A stretch of 64,000 nt of DNA, taken from Methanoregulaceae archaeon. GTDB lineage: Bacteria; Armatimonadota; Fimbriimonadia; Fimbriimonadales; Fimbriimonadaceae. Below, piece by piece: positions 26,898-35,580 of this stretch. Location: positions 164,288-228,287 of the forward strand of contig JADZEW010000021.1 in the NCBI GenBank assembly GCA_020850325.1. Reading direction: 5' to 3'. Position 1 is the first letter of the stretch, and each line of letters opens with the position of its first letter. The position numbers and the translations under genes are program-made. The notes under the pieces are model-generated. The model was not told the DNA's origin, ran no database searches, and saw only the letters and a list, made by a program, of their open reading frames with translations.

Positions 26898-27593
26898 CTA
26901 TTCCCTGGTAGGAGTATCAGGTCGGGAGGGATTTGCGGGCGGGCGTGCCCCGACGTGGGCGTCAGCAGTTGCTTGGGTGTCGTCGATCGCTTTCTGCAGG
27001 GCTAGCCGGATCTCTTCGATCTTTGCGTCGTCGGCATCCGCCGGAACATAGATGGGATCGCCGAACACAAACACCGCCTTGGAGAACGGCTTGGCGACCA
27101 TGTAGCGATCCCACGTCGGGGCGTACCAAGCGCGCTTGGCCGACGATCCCACCGGCACCAGGGCCGCGCCGGTTTTCTTCGCCATCAGCAGCACGCCGCC
27201 CTGGACGACTCCCGCTGGGCCGCGAGGGCCATCGGGGGTGATCGCCATTTCGTCGCCCTTACGAAGGACGCGGATAGACTCGACGAGGGCGCGCTCACCT
27301 CCGCGGCCGGTGGAGCCTCGGATGATCTGAAAGCCGAAGCTGCTGAAGATCCGGGTTTGCATTTCGCCATCGCGCGAATGGCTGATGATGCACCACACGC
27401 CGCGGCCCTCAAAAAAGTTGGCTGGGATGTAGGATCGCCCGTGCCAGCCCGTGTAGATGCGCCCGATGGGTAGGTCCTTGACCGCATCCCACCCGATCGC
27501 CTCGATGCGGAGCGTGACGCCGATGCCGCGCGCGATGCGAAAAACGAGGCTGCTTAGCACATACGGGCGAACCCGTCGCCACCACGCTTTCAA
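26898..27593 (-). CDS. DUF374 lysophospholipid acyltransferase-like protein
   Basis: Family PF04028/LPLAT-type membrane acyltransferase, probably acting on lipid A or phospholipid precursors. The 231 residues show the acyltransferase H-x4-D-type block as IISHSRDGEMQTRIF near residue 72, the conserved FRGST(G)RGG in IIRGSTGRGGERAL, and ITPDGPRGPAGVVQGG, all diagnostic of DUF374. The C-terminus is Pro/Arg-rich and disordered. The start is TTG 27593, which overlaps the rhomboid stop (TTGA); no other start fits the coupling. Confidence 0.82.
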   Translation of the reverse strand: MKAWWRRVRPYVLSSLVFRIARGIGVTLRIEAIGWDAVKDLPIGRIYTGWHGRSYIPANFFEGRGVWCIISHSRDGEMQTRIFSSFGFQIIRGSTGRGGERALVESIRVLRKGDEMAITPDGPRGPAGVVQGGVLLMAKKTGAALVPVGSSAKRAWYAPTWDRYMVAKPFSKAVFVFGDPIYVPADADDAKIEEIRLALQKAIDDTQATADAHVGARPPANPSRPDTPTRE

Positions 27594-28660
27594 AGCAGAC
27601 CTCGCGCGCGGGCCAGGTCGCAGGCCGGGTGGAGGGAGAACTTCTCTCGAAGTTCTTGGAGGTAGCTCGACTCTCCCATGGTGGCGAGTGCGAGCAGCGC
27701 TTCGGGTCGCTGCGGGTCCTCAGGCGATCCGGCGACGACGCTCAGCAAGAGCCCTTTGGCGAGATCGGCGTGACTTACTCGAAAGCGCTCGGCTAACAAG
27801 GTCCGTCGAAGCGATGGCAGCCGCTGAATCTGTCCGATCCCGATGAGCCGGGCCAACAGGTCGGGCTGACCCGACTCGGGAAGGTGTTCGAGGGCCTGCA
27901 ACAGGGCCTCGGCTTCATGGTCGCGATCGCCTAACTGCGCGTGCGCGTCGGCCTTTTTCAGCAGTGCGGCGACATCGGCAGGATGCTCGGCGAGGTGCAA
28001 GTCGCTGGCCGCGAGCTTGGCCGCCGGACTGCGTTTCTCAAGGCGGTCCATCACGACATGCCCCATCTGGCGGTCCGCATCGCGGCGGGCCCGAAACAGC
28101 GCGGCAAATCCCAGGCCAGCGGCAAAACCGCCCAAGTGCGCCCAGTAAGCGGTGCGGGCGACCTCACCGCCCAGCGATACGAACGCCCCGAGAAGCTGCA
28201 AGGCCACCCACAGGATGGTGATCGCAAGGATGGGCACGCCAATCTTCGGCGCCAGCGTGACCTGGAGCCCGACGTACCGAATGTTGTAGTAGGCGATACA
28301 CGCCGCCACCGATCCGCTGGCCCCGATGAGGGGCATTGGGGCGCCTCCCTTAGGCGTGAAGAGGGCGTGGGCGAAGACCCCCGCCAAACCTCCCGCCACG
28401 TACACCAAGAGGAAGCGCCATGGGCCGGCGGCTTCTTCTACCCGGGGGCCGACCGCGGCAAGGAACACCATGTTGCCGAGCAGGTGGACGACGTTCTGAT
28501 GCAGGAACAGACTGGTGATCGGCATCCAGAACTGAGGTGCCGCCGGATCGTAGCCAAGGCTGAACAGCAACTCGGGGCGCACCAGCAACCCGTAGGCCGC
28601 GGCAATGTTCAGCGCGACCACGATGAGCGTGATCACCGGTGCGCGATTGCTGGTGGTCAC
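27590..28660 (-). CDS. Rhomboid intramembrane serine protease with C-terminal helical repeats
   Basis: Cleaves membrane proteins within the bilayer. The first 200 residues form the six-helix rhomboid core: FLHQNVVHLLGNM (the HxxxN oxyanion region), catalytic Ser in LIGASGSVAACIAYY and catalytic His in YWAHLGGFAAGLGFA. The last 150 residues are a soluble helical TPR-like tail (AALLKKADAHAQLGDRDHEA and repeats), probably for substrate or partner binding. GTG start overlaps the yebC stop (GTGA) and its stop overlaps the DUF374 gene. Confidence 0.9.
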   Translation of the reverse strand: MTTSNRAPVITLIVVALNIAAAYGLLVRPELLFSLGYDPAAPQFWMPITSLFLHQNVVHLLGNMVFLAAVGPRVEEAAGPWRFLLVYVAGGLAGVFAHALFTPKGGAPMPLIGASGSVAACIAYYNIRYVGLQVTLAPKIGVPILAITILWVALQLLGAFVSLGGEVARTAYWAHLGGFAAGLGFAALFRARRDADRQMGHVVMDRLEKRSPAAKLAASDLHLAEHPADVAALLKKADAHAQLGDRDHEAEALLQALEHLPESGQPDLLARLIGIGQIQRLPSLRRTLLAERFRVSHADLAKGLLLSVVAGSPEDPQRPEALLALATMGESSYLQELREKFSLHPACDLARARGLL

Positions 28661-29400
28661 GCGTCTTGGAGCATGTCCTCCGTGATGTCCACGTTCACGT
28701 ACGTCTCCTGCACGTCGTCGAGATCTTCCAGCGAGTCGAGCAGCCTGATGAGTTTGGGAATGTCGCCCGCCTCGGGATTCGCCTTGTTGGTCGCAAGGTA
28801 CATCAGCGCGACTTCGTCGGTCTTGTAACCAGCTTGGGTGAGCGCCTCGTTGCAGGTGTGCAGCGCCTCGCGTGGGGTGTAGACGGTGATCGTCTCTTCA
28901 TCGCTCGCGACGTCCTCGGCACCCGCGTCGATCGCGGTCAGCGTCAGTTCGTCCTCGTCAACGCCTTCCTTGGGAATCGTAATCGAGCCGACGTGCTTGA
29001 ACTGCCAACCCACCGAGCCGTTTTCGGCGAGGTTGCCGCCATGCTTGGAAAACGCATGGCGAACTTCGGCGACGGTGCGGTTGCGGTTCTCGGTGTACAC
29101 CTCGAGCATGATCGCCGCGCCGCCGGGGCCGTAGCCCTCGTAGGTGATCTCTTCGTAGTTCGCGCCTTCGATGACGCCGGTACCGCGGTCGATCGCGCGC
29201 TTGATGTTGTCGGCAGGCATCGAGGCCTCGCGGGCCTTGCCGATCGCGACGCGGAGCCGAGGGTTCAAATCAGCATCGCCGCCCCCTTCCTTCGCCGCGA
29301 TGATGATCTCACGACTGATCTTGGTAAAGAGCTTTCCGCGAATCGCGTCCTGCTTGCCCTTGCGCAGGCGGATGTTCTTCCATTTGGAATGGCCGGCCAT
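28657..29400 (-). CDS. yebC: YebC/PmpR-family protein
   Basis: The family (YebC, PmpR, mitochondrial TACO1) binds DNA or ribosomes; recent views place it in resolving ribosome stalls, older work in transcription regulation. The 247 residues begin with the signature MAGHSKWKNIRLRKGKQD and include ARGASMPADNIKRAI-like KAREASMPADNIKRAIDRG, YEGYGPGGAAIMLEVYTENRNRT and GGNLAENGSVGWQF. All three domains are intact. ATG 29400 lies 6 nt after CAAAAT. First gene of the yebC-rhomboid-DUF374 operon. Confidence 0.93.
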   Translation of the reverse strand: MAGHSKWKNIRLRKGKQDAIRGKLFTKISREIIIAAKEGGGDADLNPRLRVAIGKAREASMPADNIKRAIDRGTGVIEGANYEEITYEGYGPGGAAIMLEVYTENRNRTVAEVRHAFSKHGGNLAENGSVGWQFKHVGSITIPKEGVDEDELTLTAIDAGAEDVASDEETITVYTPREALHTCNEALTQAGYKTDEVALMYLATNKANPEAGDIPKLIRLLDSLEDLDDVQETYVNVDITEDMLQDA

Positions 29401-29455
29401 GGGTTGATTTTGGCACAGTGGCGCTCGCGAGCCGGATGCTGGGTTCGGGTTCCCC

Positions 29456-29479
29456 CTCCCCGCCTTGAGAAAAGGGGAG
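29456..29479. repeat. CTCCCC/GGGGAG hairpin
   Basis: Six-bp stem CTCCCC/GGGGAG with a loop containing short TT/AA pairing, between the Gfo-family gene end and yebC. Same family as 5403-5432. Could terminate the oxidoreductase transcript. Confidence 0.45.
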
Positions 29480-29483
29480 ATCG

Positions 29484-30452
29484 CTAGATCGCGACCACTC
29501 GTCGCTCAGCCGCGCTGCGATACCCCGCCAAAGCCACCCGCGAGGCCTGCAAGCCGTCGAACCCCGTGATCGGCGGTTCCCGCCCCTCAACCACTGCGGT
29601 CACAAAGTCATCGACAAGCAGCGCATCCAAATCTGACCCATAACCCGCCAAGCGGTGGCTCGGCGCCGCCGACGCCCACACGTCCACGGTCTGCCCGAAC
29701 ATATCCATCTCGACCACGCCTTGCTCGCCGACGACGTTCATCGTCACGTCGCCCCAGGTCTTATAGTGGTCCGGGCGCGACCAGCTCGAATCGAGCGTCG
29801 CAAACACCCCCGAGGCGAACTCGAGGGTCAGCATCGCCGTGTCATCCCACGCTTGGCCGTACCGGTTGTGACCGGTTTGCGCCTGAACGCGAACCACCTC
29901 TTCACCCAGCATCGTGCGCAGCAGGTCGGTGACGTGGACCACATGGTCGATCATCGCGCCCCCGCCCGACTTCTCCGGATCGATGAACCATCCGCCGGGG
30001 CATCGGCCGCGATTCGTGGCGCAAATCGCGCGGATCGCTCCGAGTTCTCCCACCCGCTCCTTCAGCCGCCCGAACGCGGGTGAGTATCGGCACGGGAACG
30101 CGGTCATGAGCCAACCCTTGCCGAGCAGGTTCTCCGAGAGATAGGCGGCCTCGTCCTCGGCTCCGACGATCGGCTTCTCGCACAGCACCGGCTTCACCGC
30201 GGCGAAGGCGGCTTCGATGTGCTGCACGTGTCGCCGATTCACGCTGCAGATGAGGACGGCATCGACGTTTGCGAGCAAGTCGTCGATAGTTTCGTAAACC
30301 GGCGTCTCGAACTGCTGGGCGAACTTGGTCCGCTCCTCGAGGTTGTCGTGCCACATGCCGGCGAGTTCAGCGCCGGGATGATGTTTGAGCCCGGCGGCGT
30401 AGCCGTAGCTGTGCATGTGGGCAACCGAGAGCATTCCAACGCGGAGAGCCAT
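29484..30452 (-). CDS. Gfo/Idh/MocA-family oxidoreductase
   Basis: NAD(P)-dependent sugar or inositol dehydrogenase family. The 322 residues start with MALRVGMLSVAHMHSYGYAA, a variant of the GxGxxG nucleotide fold in which the usual glycines are replaced by SVAHMHS. CEKPI near residue 90 is the family's cofactor/catalytic Lys motif, and DHVVHVTDLLR near 165 holds the usual D-xxx-H. The start ATG 30452 is chosen since residues 1-5 (MALRV) are also present in the duplicated fragment at 32258. The upstream region is a boundary of the 38-bp direct repeat. Substrate unknown. Confidence 0.88.
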   Translation of the reverse strand: MALRVGMLSVAHMHSYGYAAGLKHHPGAELAGMWHDNLEERTKFAQQFETPVYETIDDLLANVDAVLICSVNRRHVQHIEAAFAAVKPVLCEKPIVGAEDEAAYLSENLLGKGWLMTAFPCRYSPAFGRLKERVGELGAIRAICATNRGRCPGGWFIDPEKSGGGAMIDHVVHVTDLLRTMLGEEVVRVQAQTGHNRYGQAWDDTAMLTLEFASGVFATLDSSWSRPDHYKTWGDVTMNVVGEQGVVEMDMFGQTVDVWASAAPSHRLAGYGSDLDALLVDDFVTAVVEGREPPITGFDGLQASRVALAGYRSAAERRVVAI

Positions 30453-30468
30453 GGGGAGACTTGTACCC
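30431..30468. repeat. 38-bp direct repeat, copy A
   Basis: Contains the promoter-proximal region and first five codons of the Gfo-family gene. Matches 32258-32295 at 36 of 38 positions in the same orientation. The two copies bracket the 30469-32257 segment. Confidence 0.85.
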
Positions 30469-30547
30469 CGATTCAGCACGGCAGCGAGCGAGCATCCATT
30501 AGGGACTAGTAAAAATACCAGAAAACAAAATGAAAGCCATATTACTA

Positions 30548-30576
30548 TTGGAATTTCGGGGGGGGGTATTTATACT
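30548..30576 (+). promoter_or_regulatory. Promoter with G9 tract in the -35/-10 spacer
   Basis: TTGGAA (30548-30553), 17-bp spacer containing nine consecutive G (30558-30566), then TATACT (30571-30576). The spacer is of optimal length as read; slippage of the G tract would change it. Drives the two secreted-protein genes downstream if active. Confidence 0.6.
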
Positions 30577-30584
30577 GTGTAAGT

Positions 30585-30641
30585 ATGACTTCGCGGAATT
30601 GGCGCGACAGAGACCAAGAACTTGGCGGGGTCAAGGGATAA
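30585..30641 (+). CDS. Possible 18-residue leader peptide
   Basis: ATG 30585, 8 nt after TATACT, opens an 18-codon frame MTSRNWRDRDQELGGVKG that ends 6 nt before the next start. It could be a leaderless leader peptide coupling translation to the downstream secreted-protein gene. No homolog known; it is supported only by position and may be chance. Confidence 0.3.
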   Translation: MTSRNWRDRDQELGGVKG

Positions 30642-30647
30642 CTGCTT

Positions 30648-31120
30648 ATGAAACTCAAGTTGCTGCTGGCGTCCATCATGACGCTCACGCTCGCCGCATC
30701 GAGCCGCGCTCAATGGGAGTGGATCGAAACCGTGTACGATCCGATTCTCGTCCCGTTCTACAATGTCAAGCTAGGTCCAGAATGGACGGCAAGCGAAACT
30801 CGCGAGTACGATGGTTTGCTGCGTTCCACTGCAACTTCACGGCTGTTGGTGATGAACCGAACCCAGACCCAAACTGGCGGCTTCTGTTTGCGGACATCTG
30901 TGATAACTGGTGGTGGGACAGCACTATCTTCACCGCCACAATTCCCGCAAATCACATTGTGCAAAACAAGGTGGAGTACTACGTGAGAACTGGAAACAAC
31001 GTGTTCGTCCACTTCGACACCGAGGAAACTGTTGGTCGTACACTCGATGAGAGGGTCTCGACTCGGATCTATTGGGAAGCGGGGCCGCCGCCTTCTGGTG
31101 GTGCGGGACAAGGGTCATGA
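30648..31120 (+). pseudogene. Secreted protein gene with apparent frameshift
   Basis: A good signal peptide (KLKLLLASIMTLTLAASSRA) is encoded from ATG 30648, continuing to about residue 57 (ETREYDG). From near 30815 the plausible protein continues in the -1 frame (FAAFHCNFTAVGDEPNPDPN and WWWDSTIFTATIPANH onward) to TGA 31120. Staying in the first frame gives a low-complexity tail ending at 30986. The stop in the second frame overlaps the next gene's ATG (ATGA), which supports the second frame as the real 3' end. So one base seems missing near 30815: a disrupted gene, a sequencing error, or less likely programmed frameshifting (no clear slippery heptamer). Family unknown; Trp-rich C-terminal half. 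Confidence 0.6.
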
Positions 31121-32151
31121 CGTCCACCTGCCTCTTCCTGGCCCTACTCACATCGGTGCATGGAGGGCCAGTTCAGGACCACCAAGCTAGAAGAGTTGAT
31201 GGCATGCTGGTGCTAGCCCGTGACAGTGATCAGCTAAGGAAAGTGGAAGCCCAGTTTCGGTACGGTATGGAGTTCGCAGAGCTTACAACGGCGCTCAAGA
31301 ACGCAACCGTAGCTATTGAGCCGTGGGGCAGGAGGAGCGCAGTTGTCGTTGACCGGGACATCGGTCCTCTTTTGAGACGAAAGGAACGGATACGTGCCCT
31401 GCAGCTGCTTGAGACGGCGATGGAGGCTGACTTCACGCTGAACTTGGTAAGCCTCAGCGATGAGGACAGGCGGGTCCTGCTAGCCCAAGCTCCCGGGGTA
31501 ATGGTTGACCCAAACTTCATGAAAGCGCCGTTGCACATCGGGCTCGTCGCGCAGATTGACTTCCAGTTCTCAGGGCCGCAATCTGGGCGAGTGATCCACG
31601 AGCAGCTTTCAGCCAGCACAGAGGCGGAGGGGGTGATGAACGAGAAGCTGGACCGTGCGCCGTTTCCCCTCTTTCGGCCAAGTTCTCAGGAGGGGAAAGA
31701 GCAACTCGTCAAGTCGATCACCGACCTTGAGGACCGATACGGGGGGTTTCGCGTATCAACGCGCGGCATATCCGGAGAACTGTTGGGCGAGGGATTAGAG
31801 CAAGCCGCAAAGATTGTCGAACGCCTGCAGCAGGCACTTCAGCAAGAGCAAGACGTCATTGCCAAGAGACTCGCCAAGAAGCATAACAAGGGTCCGGCTT
31901 TGCCAGGAGACTTTGGCAACTTCTCCGATCTTCCCGCGGAGAAGCAAATCGAACTCAAAAAGGTCTTTGGAGCAAACTATGAGTTCTACGGATTCGACTC
32001 TCAGCAATCCGCCGTTGCTTTCTTGGAAAGAGCCACAGACATCAAAGTAAGTACGAGGCTTCAGCTAGCATTTGGGCTTTCCCCAGGCGGTCCGGGCCGT
32101 GCTGCAACCGGTGCGCGCTTCACCTTCGTGACCTTTCCCGGAGTGCCTTAG
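31117..32151 (+). CDS. Secreted or periplasmic protein of unknown function
   Basis: No family recognised. The 344 residues start with a signal peptide (TSTCLFLALLTSVHGG). The mature protein is helical and charged, with a long Gln/Glu-rich helix around residue 235-260 (EGLEQAAKIVERLQQALQQE), probably coiled coil, and a C-terminal Gly/Pro stretch (FGLSPGGPGRAATGARFTF). Codon and base use differ by eye from the neighbours (AGG/AGA arginines, lower GC), as across the whole 30.5-32.2 kb segment. ATG overlaps the stop of the preceding frameshifted gene. Absence of known relatives and the flanking direct repeat suggest a recently acquired cassette. Confidence 0.7.
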   Translation: MTSTCLFLALLTSVHGGPVQDHQARRVDGMLVLARDSDQLRKVEAQFRYGMEFAELTTALKNATVAIEPWGRRSAVVVDRDIGPLLRRKERIRALQLLETAMEADFTLNLVSLSDEDRRVLLAQAPGVMVDPNFMKAPLHIGLVAQIDFQFSGPQSGRVIHEQLSASTEAEGVMNEKLDRAPFPLFRPSSQEGKEQLVKSITDLEDRYGGFRVSTRGISGELLGEGLEQAAKIVERLQQALQQEQDVIAKRLAKKHNKGPALPGDFGNFSDLPAEKQIELKKVFGANYEFYGFDSQQSAVAFLERATDIKVSTRLQLAFGLSPGGPGRAATGARFTFVTFPGVP

Positions 32152-32257
32152 TCCAGCGACCTTCTTATGGACGTCGCCTTGACTGCACGTGCCTGAAGCT
32201 TGGTCGTGCAAACCGCGAGCGCGTTGCGGTGCCCCCGACCTATCTGGGTGACAGAGG

Positions 32258-32295
32258 GCATTCAAACGCGGAGAGCCATGGGGAGGCTTGTACCC
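32258..32295. repeat. 38-bp direct repeat, copy B (fragment of oxidoreductase start)
   Basis: On the minus strand it reads ATG plus four codons of the Gfo-family gene (MALRV) and then TGA, because one base differs from copy A. So it is a dead 5' fragment. The 32152-32479 gap otherwise holds the 8-bp inverted arrays. Confidence 0.85.
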
Positions 32296-32459
32296 GTGTT
32301 GGCGTGTTGGTGTGTTGGTGTATTGGTGTGTTAGGTGATTTAACTTAGATTCGCCATGGACACCCATCTGGCCGGTCGGAGGTGACACCTAAACTCCAAC
32401 GTCCCAACAAGCCAACACGCCAACCGGCCAACACACCAACATGCTAACAAGCCAACAAA
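32296..32459. repeat. Inverted arrays of an 8-bp unit upstream of the GH38 gene
   Basis: Left arm 32296-32335: five 8-bp units of consensus GTGTTGGT. Right arm 32396-32459: eight 8-bp units of consensus CCAACAMG. A 60-bp non-repeated centre separates them. Architecture is the same as at 9721-9894 but unit length and sequence differ. The right arm ends 2 bp before TAAACT of the GH38 gene. Confidence 0.8.
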
Positions 32460-32461
32460 AG

Positions 32462-32467
32462 TAAACT
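32462..32467 (+). promoter_or_regulatory. -10 box of the GH38 gene
   Basis: TAAACT, 12 nt before the ATG; slightly longer gap than the leaderless set. Confidence 0.45.
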
Positions 32468-32479
32468 CCCCCCGCCGAC

Positions 32480-35400
32480 ATGCTGAAGCACCCGAAGATC
32501 ACCATCGCGCGGATCGCGCAGTTCGTAAAGCTCGAACTCGAAGACCAACTCACCAAGCCGCTGGCACCGCTTACCATCGAGTTCTGCGACGAGCCTTACG
32601 CCACCGAGAACGAGGCCAAGAAGGGCGAGTTCCGCGAGGTGACCAAGGGGTTCCGATACGGCCCCGCCTACCGCACGGTGTGGTTCCGGGTCAGTGGGCG
32701 GGTGCCCAAGACGGCTGCGGGCCAGAGCGTCGGCGCGATCCTGGAAGTCGGCGGCGAGCGAACCGTGTGGCGTAGTAACTCGCCATCGCGCGGAGTCGAC
32801 GGTCCTCACGAGATCTGTCCGCTGCTCGAAGTCGCGACGGGCAACGAGAAGATCGAACTGTACGTGCAGACGTACACTCGCAACCCCGAGTGCCGCGTGC
32901 ATGGCCGCGAGCTACCGCGCCAAGAGCTGGTTGAAACCGTCGACCGAGCCGAGCTCGTCGTCGTCGATCAAGAACTCAAGGCGCTGTACTACGACTGTGC
33001 GTTCGCCCAAGACTTGATGAAGGCGCTTGACGAATCGGACCCCAGCCACGCCACCCTGTTGCGCGCCCTCAACGAAGTCTGCAACCGGTACCGCGACGAC
33101 CAACGCGACACGATCGGGCGCTGCCGCAAGCTCATTCGCGATGCGCTGCTCAGCCTGAATGGCGAGGTCAGCCACCGCATCTTCCCGGTTGGCCACGCCC
33201 ATCTCGACACCGCTTGGCTTTGGCCCATCGAGATCACCAAGAAGAAGATGGCCCACACCACGGCCACCCAGCTCCAGCTGATGAAGGACTACCCGGAGTA
33301 CGTGTTCGCGCACTCCCAGGCCTCGCAGTATGAGTGGCTGGAGAAGGAGTATCCGACGCTCTTTAAGCGGGTGAAGGAAGCGATAAAGCGCGGCCAGTGG
33401 GAAGCGGTCGGATCGATGTGGGTGGAGGCCGACTGCAACCTTACCGGTGCCGAGTCGCTCGTTCGCCAGTTCCTCTACGGACGCCGTTACTTCCGCGAGA
33501 AGCTCGGGGTCACGACCGACGATATGTTCCTGCCCGACGTGTTCGGGTATTCGGCGGCGCTCCCGCAGATCCTCGAGAAGTTCGGCATCAAGTACTTCCT
33601 CACCCAGAAGATCAGTTGGAACCAGATCAACCGGTTCCCGCACAACACGTTCTGGTGGCAGGGCATTGACGGCACCCGCGTGTGGTCGCATTTCCCCCCG
33701 GCAGATACGTACATCGGCGACTGCTCGCCCACTCAGATGTTGCAGAGCGTCAAGAACCACCGCGACCACGGCCGATCGGACACCTCGCTGTATCTTTTCG
33801 GCTGGGGCGACGGCGGCGGCGGTCCCACCGAAAAGCACCTCGAGTTCCTTCGCCGCGCGCGAACCGCCTCGAACATGCCCGACGTGATGCAGGGGAAGCG
33901 CGCGCTCGACTTTTTTCAGGAAGCCCACAACAAGAGCCGTGACCTCGCCACTTGGGTTGGCGAACTTTACTTGGAGTATCACCGCGGAACCTACACCAGC
34001 CAAGCGCGCAACAAGATGCACAACCGCTATTGCGAGTTCTTGCTGCGCGATGCGGAGTTGCTGGCATGCTTCCGGAGCGACTTCACCAAGGGCTACCCCA
34101 AGGCGGACCTCGAAGCCGCTTGGAAGCTTGTGCTGCTCAACCAGTTCCACGACATCATCCCCGGTTCCTCGGTGAACGAGGTGTACCGCGACAGCGAGAT
34201 CGACTACGCGACGGTGCGTGAGATCGGCGAGAGGGTCGTGGCGGAGAGCCTGGTGAAGATCGGCTCGGGGCTGGATCGCTCCGAGATGGCCCGCCCTGTT
34301 GCGCTGTATCAAAACGCGACCGTGCCGGGTCTCGGACGGATACCGTGGACCGACGAAGCCGTGCCCCAGTCCCTGATCTGTTGCGACGAGCAGTTGCCGG
34401 TTCAGTTGGTGGAAGCGTTTGGCGAGCGGTCGCTCGTGTTCCAGACGCCATCATGCGCGATCGGGAGCGTGGCGGTGGCCGATCTCAGCGATGCCCCGGT
34501 GGCTTCACGCACGCGGCTTCGTGCTTCGAACAACCTGCGACGGCTGGAGAATGGCTCGCTGAGCGTAAGGTTCGACGGCAACGGCAACATCACGAGCATC
34601 GAGAGCCTCGAGGACGGCACCGAGTTTGTCGCCCCCGGCAAGCTCGCCAACATGTTTCAACTGTTCGAGGATAAGCCGATATTCTGGTCTGCGTGGGACA
34701 TCGACCCGTACGCCTTCGAGACGGGCACGGACTTGGTGCGCAGCGATCGGTTCGAGATCGTCGAGCGTGGCCCGGTGCGGGTGGCGGCGGAAGTGGAAAA
34801 GACGTTCGGCAACAGCCGAATCCGCCAGCGGATCGTGCTCGGTGCGGCTCCAATCATCCTGTTTGAGACGGAGATCGACTGGCGCGAGGAAGACAAGCTG
34901 CTCAAGGTCGCGTTCCCGATGAACATCCACTCGCCGCGAGCGACGTACGAGATTCAGTTCGGCAACGTCGAGCGGCCGACCCACTTCAACACGTCGTGGG
35001 ATGTCGCGCGATTCGAGGTTTGCGCCCAGAAGTGGGCCGACCTGAGCGAAGGCGACCACGGGGTCGCGCTTCTGAACGACGGCAAGTACGGCCACGACAT
35101 CCACGGCAACGTGATGCGGCTGTCGCTGCTGAAGGCGCCGAAGGCCCCGGACCCCGAATGCGACATGGGTGTCCACCGGTTCACCTACGCGCTGATGCCC
35201 CACTTCGGCCCGTACAACTACGCGGGCGTGGTGGCGGCGGCGTACGCGCTGAATGCGCCTTTGCGGCATGCGTTCCTGTCGCCGGGGAGCGGCGAGCAAG
35301 GCAACCTGCCGCCGTTCATGGCGTGCGACGATCGCAACTTGGTTGTGGAGTCGGTGAAGAAGGCGGAGGACGGCCAGGCGATCATCGTGCGGCTATACGA

Positions 35401-35569
35401 GTGCCACGGCGCGCGCGGCAACGCCGAGATCTTCTGCGCCCGCCCGTTCAAGTCGGCTTGGCTGTGTGACCTTGAGGAGAACCCGGACGTGGAGTTGGAG
35501 ACGACCGACGGCCTCGTTCCGGTGGACTACCGCCCGTTCGAGATCATTACGCTGCGGCTGGAAGTGTGA
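32480..35569 (+). CDS. Alpha-mannosidase, GH38 family
   Basis: Retaining alpha-mannosidase cleaving mannosyl linkages; 1029 residues, the length of bacterial/Class II enzymes. Zinc-binding and catalytic parts: GHAHLDTAWLWPIEITKKK near residue 237 (metal His and Asp), nucleophile Asp in LPDVFGYSAALPQI near residue 355, and the active-site region LFGWGDGGGGPTEKHL. No signal peptide was seen, so it is probably cytoplasmic and acts on imported oligosaccharides. N-terminal ~220 residues are the usual accessory jelly-roll-like domain. Lies downstream of the 8-bp array and convergent with ctlX-like gene. Confidence 0.93.
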   Translation: MLKHPKITIARIAQFVKLELEDQLTKPLAPLTIEFCDEPYATENEAKKGEFREVTKGFRYGPAYRTVWFRVSGRVPKTAAGQSVGAILEVGGERTVWRSNSPSRGVDGPHEICPLLEVATGNEKIELYVQTYTRNPECRVHGRELPRQELVETVDRAELVVVDQELKALYYDCAFAQDLMKALDESDPSHATLLRALNEVCNRYRDDQRDTIGRCRKLIRDALLSLNGEVSHRIFPVGHAHLDTAWLWPIEITKKKMAHTTATQLQLMKDYPEYVFAHSQASQYEWLEKEYPTLFKRVKEAIKRGQWEAVGSMWVEADCNLTGAESLVRQFLYGRRYFREKLGVTTDDMFLPDVFGYSAALPQILEKFGIKYFLTQKISWNQINRFPHNTFWWQGIDGTRVWSHFPPADTYIGDCSPTQMLQSVKNHRDHGRSDTSLYLFGWGDGGGGPTEKHLEFLRRARTASNMPDVMQGKRALDFFQEAHNKSRDLATWVGELYLEYHRGTYTSQARNKMHNRYCEFLLRDAELLACFRSDFTKGYPKADLEAAWKLVLLNQFHDIIPGSSVNEVYRDSEIDYATVREIGERVVAESLVKIGSGLDRSEMARPVALYQNATVPGLGRIPWTDEAVPQSLICCDEQLPVQLVEAFGERSLVFQTPSCAIGSVAVADLSDAPVASRTRLRASNNLRRLENGSLSVRFDGNGNITSIESLEDGTEFVAPGKLANMFQLFEDKPIFWSAWDIDPYAFETGTDLVRSDRFEIVERGPVRVAAEVEKTFGNSRIRQRIVLGAAPIILFETEIDWREEDKLLKVAFPMNIHSPRATYEIQFGNVERPTHFNTSWDVARFEVCAQKWADLSEGDHGVALLNDGKYGHDIHGNVMRLSLLKAPKAPDPECDMGVHRFTYALMPHFGPYNYAGVVAAAYALNAPLRHAFLSPGSGEQGNLPPFMACDDRNLVVESVKKAEDGQAIIVRLYECHGARGNAEIFCARPFKSAWLCDLEENPDVELETTDGLVPVDYRPFEIITLRLEV

Positions 35570-35580
35570 GGACCGGGCGG

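Noticed and set aside
30431..32295. Transposon with classic target-site duplication
   Set aside because: 38 bp is far longer than usual duplications, and there are no terminal inverted repeats or transposase in the segment.
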